From NCBI GenBank assembly GCA_964036195.1, contig OZ038450.1:31188794-31252793 (forward strand): a stretch of 64,000 nt of DNA. Reading direction: 5' to 3'. Shown here piece by piece: positions 56,476 to 64,000 of the stretch (its first letter is position 1; every line of letters begins with the position of its first letter). This DNA comes from Sphaerolaimus hirsutus (lineage: Eukaryota > Nematoda > Chromadorea > Monhysterida > Sphaerolaimidae). The position numbers and the translations under genes are program-made. A model generated the notes under the pieces. The model searched no databases and had not been told where the DNA came from. It worked only from the letters and a program-made list of their open reading frames with translations.

Positions 56476-56741
56476 CCGTATTACCTCGAATTACCCCCCG
56501 GGTGGGTTTATTTTTTCAGAGTTAAAATTTTGAGAGAAAAACGTGAAAAATGCAACAATAACCACCATTTATAAGTTTTTACAGCCTTTTATAAGGATGT
56601 AGATGGTATAAACGATGTTCTAACGTAACACAGTAAGTGTTTTGAACGTCTGTTATGCATTTCCCGGACCACAAACTCATAGTGCCCATTTTGAGTGGGG
56701 GTATTTCGAGGGGGTGGGGGTATTTCGAGGAAATACGGTAT
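56476..56741. mobile_element. F2 MITE, short-core subfamily
   Basis: CCGTATTACCTCGAATTACC to CGAGGAAATACGGTA with the GTCCGGGAAATGCATAAC core in reverse. Confidence 0.85.
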
Positions 56742-57089
56742 ATCAAGCGCCCTACAGCGCCCTACCTTCCAATTGGAATTGGCACCAGGAAAGTGGTGGG
56801 GGGTGCGTGTATATTATAATGAATGCCATGCGCTCCTGGTGACAGGAAGTAATTATCATGGCCGCAAGTGCAATGTTACCTGCGCAATAATGTTTAGAAA
56901 TCGGCGCTGTCCAAAAGTTGCATTTGGTTGTTCTGGAATTTGCGAGCAAATTTAGCGCGATATTAGTGGGATAGTGTTTTTGCATGCAAAGCTGAATGTG
57001 AAGCATTTTTTTAGTGATTCACTGAAACTTTCTTGGTAATTGAAAACTCATCGATCGATTATTATCGACTAATCGATTAGGCTTTGTGA
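56742..57089. other. Intergenic, nothing recognised
   Basis: No exon support. ATCGATCGATTATTATCGAC near 57050 is a short palindromic cluster. Confidence 0.35.
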
Positions 57090-57097
57090 GTTCCGTG

Positions 57098-57412
57098 CAG
57101 GGTTAGTTTTAGTAAAATTCTTTTTACTAAAATTGTATTTTATTTTTATTAAAATTGTATTTTATTTTTATTTTATTCTTCAATTTTCCATTTTATTTTT
57201 ATTTTATTCTTCAATTTTTCATTTTATTTTTATTTTTTATTATAGTTCGTGACCAGGATTGATTTAAGTAAAGTTCTTTTTACTAAAATTGTATTTTATT
57301 TTTATTAAAATTGTATTTTATTTTTATTTTATTCTTCAATTTTACATTTTATTTTTATTTTATTCTTTATTTTATTTTTTTTATATTTTTTTCTGAGATT
57401 TTGCCAACCCTG
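57098..57412 (-). mobile_element. F6 hAT-type element
   Basis: 315 bp, CAGGGTTAGTTTTAGTAAAA to GAGATTTTGCCAACCCTG, perfect 8-bp duplication GTTCCGTG (57090-57097 and 57413-57420). TTTTATTTTTATT stutters in two internal copies. Confidence 0.88.
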
Positions 57413-57420
57413 GTTCCGTG

Positions 57421-57986
57421 CGATTCCAGATACCGTATTACCTCAAATATCTCCCAATATCCCCAAACTGTGGAATGACAGCCCCTTGAATAACTCCCCA
57501 GTATATGACTGGGAGGGCCTTCACTTTGTAAGCAATTATCCCCTTAAAATAACTCCTCACTTAAAAACACCTGGCAAAAAGCTACCGAAAGGGGTAGTTC
57601 AAATGACAGTGTATGTATCCAAATAGACCTACATGTATCCAAAATCTAAATCTGAATTTTTGAATTCAGCTGTCCCACTAATATTGGATCAGACAAATAC
57701 ATTTTATCTATGCATACACACATTTATCTGTAAGATTTACTGATACAAGTATGCAAGCGCATAGAGCTATAAATTTGTATCATAAAAACTCGAAAATTTC
57801 GTGTTCAATTGCAGGTAAACGATCGACAATTAACAGTATTTTAGTCAACGGAAACGAAACTATTTCGCAGCGACTAAAATCTGGGTTATGCGAAATTTTG
57901 GCATGATGCCAATTTAGTAAAATGTTGATAGTCCTATCACAATGGCTACTCTAATCCTACATTATAATCCTTAAAAATCCCTTAAA
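57421..57986. other. Upstream flank of the GalNAc-T gene
   Basis: A decayed F2 copy (TACCGTATTACCTCAAATAT at 57431 to about 57610). No clear TATA box before the ATG at 57987. Confidence 0.45.
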
Positions 57987-58145
57987 ATGGCGCTGTTATG
58001 GCGGCGGTGCCGCAGAAGGGCAGTTTTATTATATATAGCATCGGTCTTGCTATTTTTCTGCGCTTGGACATTTTTGACACTTTTGGTGATAATTGCCCAG
58101 GAGCAATATGTCGATGATGATGATAATAATGGGATTAGTAAACAG
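57987..58145 (+). CDS. GalNAc-T exon 1
   Basis: 53 codons: [11 protein letters not shown], hydrophobic anchor, acidic stem DDDDNN. Donor CAG|GTGAGA. Confidence 0.88.
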
Positions 58146-61100
58146 GTGAGATTTTCAGTCTTTTTGGCTGAATGGTACCGTATTTCCTCGAAATACCCCC
58201 AGGGGGTTTATTTTTTCAGAGTGGAAATTTTGATGGGGGTATTTCGAGGGGGGGGGGGGCTTATTCGAGGGGGGGTTATTATTTCGTCAGAAATTTTCAT
58301 GAAATTCATAGTAAAGAATACGCTTTTCATAAACAAAACCGGTAATAAACATGACAATATGGGACATATCTGGGCATATACACGTACATCTGTACACAAA
58401 TTGACGTAAATATATGCGTATCTGCGATGGAAACTGGCACCAATAAATACATCATGTACATTGCATGCATGATGTACATCATTCAAGATGGGGGGTATTT
58501 CGAGGGGGGGGGGTATTTTTTCCTCAGCTCGAAAACACCTGGGGGTATTTCGAGGGGGGTTAATTCAAGGGGGAGGGGTAAATCGAGGAAATACGGTATA
58601 TATTTTTTGAAAATTTTTTGTCAGGCGTTTCTTGAGGGGGAACTATTCAAGGGGGATTATTCAAGTGGGGGATTACTATTTCGTCTCAACAAATTTATTG
58701 GACAACAAATTTATTATATGCCCAAGGTCCCCTCACTCCTCTTATGGGGGAGGGGGGTTTTCAAAACGGGGGAATTATTTGAGCAAATATGGTAGTTATG
58801 AAAACCAAACTAAACCAACAAATTTTAATTTTTTTCGCAGGTACCAGAAGAGGATTCCTATATGGGCAGGGGTATTCAGGTTGTAGTGGGTCACTATAAT
58901 GGAAAGTTGCCAAGTGAAAGAAAAATAAATTTGACTGATGGTGAGTCAATAATTTACTCTTTACTATTCTGTGGAGTATGTTGATACTATAACTGACAGT
59001 TTTCCGGAAAAAACGTCATAAATGCCCTGTCAAATTTATATTTTATGATAGCTTGTATACCGTCTATCCTTGATACATAAAATCGTTATAATGTCTGCAC
59101 TCTGCAGTATTTAGTGCCATAACAAACCAAAATAGGTATTCTAATCAAAAACCCAATCATAAAGCTATTCTTCCAATTAGCCGGTCCATTTTCAAGAAAA
59201 AAATATAAAAAGTTCCATCTTCAAAAGTCAAATAGATTTTAGAACATTCCACTTTCAAAAGTACCTTGCATTTTTGAACATTGTCAAAAGTATTAAATGC
59301 CACCTCAACACATTCCGTTTTCACAAAATGCCTACCTACACATATCATTCTACCTTCAACAACACCTTCAATTTCAGCACATCCACTTTTTCAAAAGTGC
59401 CTTAATAAAAAAAACCCTTTCAAAAGTGCCTTAAATTGCAGATCAAATGAACACCAATGCCTATGCACCGGTGCCAGGGGTGGGAGATCTGGGCAGGGCA
59501 ATTCATTTGACCAAGGAGGAGGAAGAAATTGCAGATGAATTATTTTCAATTAATCAGTTCAATTTGCTGGTTTGTTTTTTTGGATTTTTTAAAGTGTATT
59601 TTCTGGCATGTAGAATTCATTCTATCTGTTGCTTCTGGGTAAGGCTCATAATATGTGAATAATTTTATTTATCTTTAAATGATTTCTGGCATTTTAGTTG
59701 TTGTTCTTTTTTCTCATTTTCATATGCAAGTCAATTGACAATTAAATGGCATACCTTGTGCAGTGCTGTTCTATGCTTATTCAATAGATGGGACATCTGT
59801 GAACTACTTGTATTAGCATTGAAAAATTTATATTTAAGAAGTACATAAGTATCAATAAATACAAAAATATAAGATTTTCTATACCTATATATATTTTTCA
59901 GACACATGCACATTTCAGATTAATCCGCTGCTCGCATTTTTTTGGCAACCCGCCAATGAGCATAACGCCCACATCGAAAAATCATTCATTTTTTCTCAAA
60001 CAACCCCCAGCCCCCTCAAAAACACAGGCATCAGACAGAATAGCAGTAAACAGAAGTTTATTAGACATGAGAAAACCGGCGTGCAGAGAAAAACTGTACC
60101 CAGATCCACACAAATTGCCAACTACCAGTGTCATAATTGTGTATCACAATGAGGCATTTTCTACACTTTTGAGAACTGTAACTAGCGTTATGAATAGATC
60201 TCCACAGCCAACTTTGAAGGAAGTCATTTTGGTGGATGATTTTAGTAATAGAAGTGAGTTTATCGTTTTGGGTATTGTTTCAAAGTAAATAACTGCTAGT
60301 GCTAGTGATGTGAACAGCCCCAGGACTTTGGCGCCAAACGCCATGGCGCTTTTCCTACCCCCAGCGCCAAGCGCCAATGCACAGCAAATAATGTGCTCGT
60401 GAAGTGCACTGAAGTGGTCTGAAGTGCCCCTTGTGATCACACTTCAGACCCTGATCACGCCTGATCACCAGGCACTTCACCGCTCGTGATCACACTTCAG
60501 AGCCTGATCACGCCTGATCACCGTTGGAATGCACTTCACCGACACTTCACGGATTTGTTTACTAAATTGTTTACAGAAATAAAAAATCTGTAATTCGTGA
60601 AGTGCGTTGAAGTGCCTGCGAGCGTCTGCGTGAAGGCACTTCACCGCAGATCATGGCAGATCACCAGCACATTTTTTGCTGTGATGGCGCTAGAGCAAAA
60701 TGGCGCCAAGCGCCAGAAGCGCCATGGCGCTTTTCAAGGGCATGGAGTAAAGCGCCAATGGCGCCACAGCATGCTAGCGCCAAAAGCGCCATGGCGCTTT
60801 TACATCACTAGTGATTGCGTTTAGTGTTGAAAATACAGATAGAACGACGATTGTGAATTTTTCCAAATAAAAAAGTGTTGCACTGTCACATGAAAAACCA
60901 GATTTGTGCATGAATAACATGGTGATGGAAAAGTGCCAGAAAAAATGATGAATGGGGCGATGAAATACTAAATGGTGGCGCCATTCAAAAATGGTGTCAG
61001 TCACGCATAAACATTTTGATGCAAATGAAAAAGCTTCCCAGACGCTGTAAAATATCATAAAAATTGGCAATCTCACAAAAAAAGCAAAATGTCACAAAAA

Positions 61101-63834
61101 TGTTATGAAAGATGTAAAGTACCCAGTAAAAAATAAAATCAAAATTTACAATTTACTCATTTGACATTACCTGCACTTTACATGACATTTTACATGTCCA
61201 ATTTGACGTTTTACCGCCGCAGCATTTCTCCGCGACGAATTGGACGATTACGTGTCAAAACTGCCCGTGCCCGTCAAAATAATTCGGGCATCCCAACGTG
61301 TCGGGTTAATTCGGGCGCGTTTGATGGGCGCCGCCCAGGCGGATGGCGATGTTTTGACGTTTTTGGATTCACATTGCGAATGTACGGAAGGGTGGCTGGA
61401 GCCTATGTTGGCTAGGATAAAGGAAAATAGGTTGGTGCATTTTGGTCAACTGGATGTCAACTCAGATTCGATTCGATGCGACTGTGTGTCAATTCAGATT
61501 TTAGTTGACGGGTCGCAGCACAATTTTCGTGTACACGTGCGGCCCTATACCTCTCTGCAAGCAGTGGGGGCCTGCGAGTAATGATGACTGCTCTAACCCT
61601 GCAAGTACGCATGGCAGCTAGCATATTGTTTTATCAATGCAGTGATGCCTGCTTGCACTTGCAGAGCGGTCATAATTACTTGCAAACTGCTACTTTTACT
61701 TGCAGAGAGGGTTTACTACTCAAAAGGTTACTGCGACTACTGCCCCCCCAGCACAATACCAACTAGCATTTTTAAGTCAGGTGTTTTTTTTCAACTGACA
61801 CAAGATTCATTTGTTAAAAATTCGCATTTAATTTAAAAAAAAACACGCTCAAATCCGTTTCAGAAAAGCAGTGGTCTGCCCAGTAATCGACGTGATAAAC
61901 GACAGAACATTCGCTTATCAAAAGGGCATTGAATTATTCAGGGGCGGATTTAATTGGAACTTGCAATTTCGATGGTACGCTGTGCCCCCGGCAGATGTGA
62001 AACTTAGAGCCGCTGATGGCACGATGCCAATTGCGTGAGTTTTTGAGGTGCACGCACATTGAAAACCAGTTTAATGAACCTCTGAATGAATACTGTCAAG
62101 TTCTTATTTTCCTAAACGATTCAGTTGACATTATCATCTTGCTTATACTCAGCAGACCGCAAAGTGTGCATCGAAAATTACTTATGTCTTGGGCGAAAAC
62201 CCGTGAGCAGAAAACTTATGCACACGCTTTCACAGAAATTACTTGAAAAAAGAAAAATGTGGAGTCGCGATCGCGATGCGACATGCGTTTTTTCTGAAAC
62301 GTTGTTTTTTTATTGTTTTTTTTTTATAACCACTTTTATTTTATTAACGATGACGTTATGATGGAGTGTTCCCTTCCAAAAAAATTCATAGCATGCGGTC
62401 TGCGGAGTATATGCGATTTTGTAGATCGACGAATTTTTTCGACAAAACAAGTTATTTTTAACAGTGTATATTTTTTCAGTCAGGCTTTTCAAAAACGTGC
62501 CCCATAATTAGATTTATTCCAGGCACATTTTTATCAAAATTGGAAAGTTGCCAACCCAGACACTTGACACTTAACAGGTCTCCCACAATGGCCGGGGGTT
62601 TATTCGCAATTGATAGAACATATTTTGAGGAGCTTGGTGCGTACGATCCACTGATGGACATTTGGGGTGGAGAAAATCTGGAGATTTCATTCAGAGTTTG
62701 TCAATTTTCACGCGTTTACTTTACCGTAGGTGTTTAAATACCCCCCCCCCACTTGAATAATTTCCCAGTCCATTAATCCTGCATTTTAGAGAATGAGTAA
62801 GTTCAAGCAAACTTCGAATGTTCCAGGGAAGCTGTTTGTGTAAAAGTCACACATTGCCAGTAACGTGTAAAATCAAGTGTTTGTTAACACTTTACAGGAA
62901 GGTAGAAAACTTAGTCTGAAATTTGTCACTTGATAAATAACAATAGGGAACTTCAAATTCTGCGGAATTGTTTTAACAGTTTAAGGAATAGTCGAATATT
63001 TTCGCAATAAATTCACAATTTCATTTCAGAAATATCTCATAAAAAGACCCTCTTTGAAAAACCCCCACATCAAAATTCTCAGACAAAAATATCCCTGGAT
63101 CACTTATCATGACATATCTCCCATACTTCACACTTCCCTTCAAAATCACCCAAACCACAAAAAGAAAAGTACCGTATTTCCTCGAAATACCCACGTCAAA
63201 ATGGGCACTATGAATTTGTGGTCCGGGAAATGCATAACAGACGTTCAAAACACTTACTGTGTTACGTTAGAACATCGTTTATACCATCTACATCCTTATA
63301 TAAGGCTGTAAAAACTTATAAATAGTGGTTATTGTTGCATTTTTCACGTTTTTCTCTTAAAATTCTCACTCTGAAAAAAAAACCCCTGGGGGTATTTCGA
63401 GGAAATACGGTATCCAAAAAAATTACCCCCCCCCCAGATTTGGCAATGTGGTGGCAGGGTAGAAATTTTACCATGTTCCCACGTGGGGCATATTTTTCGA
63501 AAGGCATCCCCACACGATTTTCCTGACAAGGGGTCCAGCAAAATATTGAACACAAATTTGGTCAGAGTAGCTGAAGTTTGGATGGATAGTTATAAATGGA
63601 TGTTTTACAAAACTGCGCCGCGTGGGTTTTTTAAAATAGTTTTTACAAATATTGTTGTTTTAAAAAAAATTTGTTTTCTTGTGTTTTTCAGAAGCATTAA
63701 AGCTGGTGCCATTGATCGACGTGTCAGACAGAATAGAATTGAGAAAGAAATTGGAATGTAACGATTTCAAATGGTACTTGGAAAATGTTTGGCCGGACAA
63801 TTTTTTGCCGAAGGAAAATGACTTTTTCGGCAGG
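57987..63834 (+). CDS. Polypeptide N-acetylgalactosaminyltransferase (GalNAc-T), 3' end beyond the window
   Basis: Starts mucin-type O-glycosylation by moving GalNAc from UDP-GalNAc to Ser/Thr in the Golgi. Nine exons: 57987-58145, 58841-58940, 59442-59569, 60028-60253, 61223-61430, 61864-62034, 62578-62695, 63438-63621, 63692-63834 (1437 nt, 479 codons). Short basic tail, then a signal anchor at residues 12-37, so a type II membrane protein. The GT-A catalytic domain is complete: HNEA 169-172, LVDD 197-200, the metal-binding DSH 253-255, PTMAGGLF 333-340, WGGEN 360-364, and CSHVGH 383-388 with the third metal ligand H388. It most resembles the GALNT1-type subfamily ([17 protein letters not shown]). 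The usual G before DVSxR is I440. The ricin-type lectin domain expected at the C-terminus lies beyond 64000. The exon 9 end is tentative. Confidence 0.95.
58176..58797. mobile_element. F2 and F2c MITEs in intron 1 of the GalNAc-T gene
   Basis: F2 copy TACCGTATTTCCTCGAAATA to CGAGGAAATACGGTA (58176-58600), directly followed by an F2c half ending TTTGAGCAAATATGGTA. Confidence 0.8.
58841..58940 (+). CDS. GalNAc-T exon 2
   Basis: [11 protein letters not shown] then [10 protein letters not shown], a conserved stem motif of the family. Donor G|GTGAGT. Confidence 0.9.
58941..59441 (+). other. GalNAc-T intron 2
   Basis: 501 nt, no recognised insert. TTCAAAAGTGCCTTAA is repeated near the 3' end. Confidence 0.6.
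59442..59569 (+). CDS. GalNAc-T exon 3
   Basis: [19 protein letters not shown]... to INQFNLL. The NxYxPVPG and FN motifs precede the catalytic domain in this family. Donor CTG|GTTTGT. Confidence 0.9.
60028..60253 (+). CDS. GalNAc-T exon 4
   Basis: [20 protein letters not shown], then [18 protein letters not shown] and [10 protein letters not shown]: the nucleotide-binding half of the catalytic domain. Donor A|GTGAGT. Confidence 0.93.
60304..60810 (+). mobile_element. F3 element in intron 4 of the GalNAc-T gene
   Basis: 507 bp, TAGTGATGTGAACAGCC to GCGCTTTTACATCACTA, GGCGCC motifs at both ends, core with repeated GATCACGCCTGATCACC. Flanking octamers do not match. Confidence 0.75.
61223..61430 (+). 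CDS. GalNAc-T exon 5
   Basis: [30 protein letters not shown], then [15 protein letters not shown] with the DxH metal motif. Confidence 0.95.
61431..61863 (+). other. GalNAc-T intron 5
   Basis: 433 nt, weak donor AG|GTTGGT, acceptor GTTTCAG. ACTTGCAGAG-type repeats occur at 61600-61720; no element ends. Confidence 0.6.
61864..62034 (+). CDS. GalNAc-T exon 6
   Basis: [19 protein letters not shown] and [15 protein letters not shown]: acceptor-peptide side of the active site. Confidence 0.93.
62035..62577 (+). other. GalNAc-T intron 6
   Basis: 543 nt, donor GC|GTGAGT, acceptor TTAACAG. Nothing else recognised. Confidence 0.6.
62578..62695 (+). CDS. GalNAc-T exon 7
   Basis: [19 protein letters not shown] to [20 protein letters not shown], the most conserved block of the family. 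Confidence 0.95.
63170..63413. mobile_element. F2 MITE in intron 7 of the GalNAc-T gene
   Basis: TACCGTATTTCCTCGAAATA to CGAGGAAATACGGTA, short-core subfamily, ending 24 bp before exon 8. Confidence 0.88.
63424..63437 (+). promoter_or_regulatory. Poly-C acceptor of GalNAc-T exon 8
   Basis: A run of about ten C followed by AG|ATTTGG forms the acceptor. The F2 element ends just upstream, so the tract may derive from an adjoining F2 remnant. Confidence 0.6.
63438..63621 (+). CDS. GalNAc-T exon 8
   Basis: [20 protein letters not shown] through [17 protein letters not shown]. Donor C|GTGGGT gives Q432 on joining. Confidence 0.9.
63692..63834 (+). CDS. GalNAc-T exon 9 (end tentative)
   Basis: [37 protein letters not shown]. 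The donor AGG|GTTGGT is assumed; reading through would stop at 63856, which would give a protein without a lectin domain. Confidence 0.75.
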
Positions 63835-64000
63835 GTTGGTGGCGAAAAATTTGAATAGAATAGCAAATTAAAAATATTAATTTATTTTTTTCTGGAACAT
63901 TTTGTGCGAAAACAGCTCAAATTTAAATCACGAAAAATGGTTTTTCTCCTTGAACAAAAACTTCTGTGATTTGGAGGGCAGGGGTCAACACGCTCCAACA
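63835..64000 (+). other. Presumed intron 9 of the GalNAc-T gene
   Basis: AT-rich to the window edge. Confidence 0.5.

Noticed and set aside
60375-60680. GATCACGCCTGATCACC repeats as a regulatory cluster
   Set aside because: They form the core of an F3 element inside a GalNAc-T intron, so the simplest reading is transposon content.

Overview
This is animal nuclear DNA, most likely from an invertebrate. It is AT-rich and dense with transposons. It holds a classic multi-exon polypeptide N-acetylgalactosaminyltransferase (GalNAc-T) gene and a cluster of small secreted von Willebrand factor A (VWA) proteins, all with GT-AG introns. I cannot name the species. There are no operons, CRISPR arrays or bacterial features.

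The genes fall in two blocks. The first is a dispersed VWA family: the last exon of one copy (25-128), a complete six-exon copy A (3640-8643, 256 aa), a decayed reverse-strand copy C of which two exons are visible (25663-26192), and a complete five-exon copy B (37500-41522, 272 aa). A and B share a signal peptide, an intact MIDAS metal site (DESGS, Thr, Asp), intron phases and TATA-box spacing. The second block is a GalNAc-T gene (57987 to about 63834, nine exons, 479 codons). It is complete from the start codon through the catalytic domain and runs off the right edge before the expected lectin domain.

Nearly everything else is small non-autonomous DNA transposons, often nested. I use these names. 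F1: 3-bp CWG target duplications, ends GTGCCAGTCCC/GGGACTGCCCC. F1b: a relative of F1 with the same outermost bases. F2 (variants F2b, c, d): TA-flanked foldbacks starting CCGTATTTCCTCG with long C/G tracts. F3-F8: hAT-type elements, most with perfect 8-bp target duplications. F9: TA-flanked, ends CTCGGCGGACAT. F10: foldback around GACACCAAATGTCAA. F11: CAACGATGG/ACACAGAAA elements. Fifteen insertions have perfect 8-bp duplications, which lets nesting order be read directly.

The most notable observation is in VWA gene A. An F1 element interrupts what is one 234-nt exon in paralogue B. The element's first bases (GT) form the splice donor, and the duplicated CAG target forms the acceptor. Removing 3801-3996 (196 nt) restores exactly 161+73=234 nt in frame. 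This is the signature of an introner, a transposon that creates a precisely excisable intron. The ends of F1 are asymmetric, so insertion in one orientation at any CAG would give CAG|GTG...CCCCAG|. A related F1b element carries the same outer ends.
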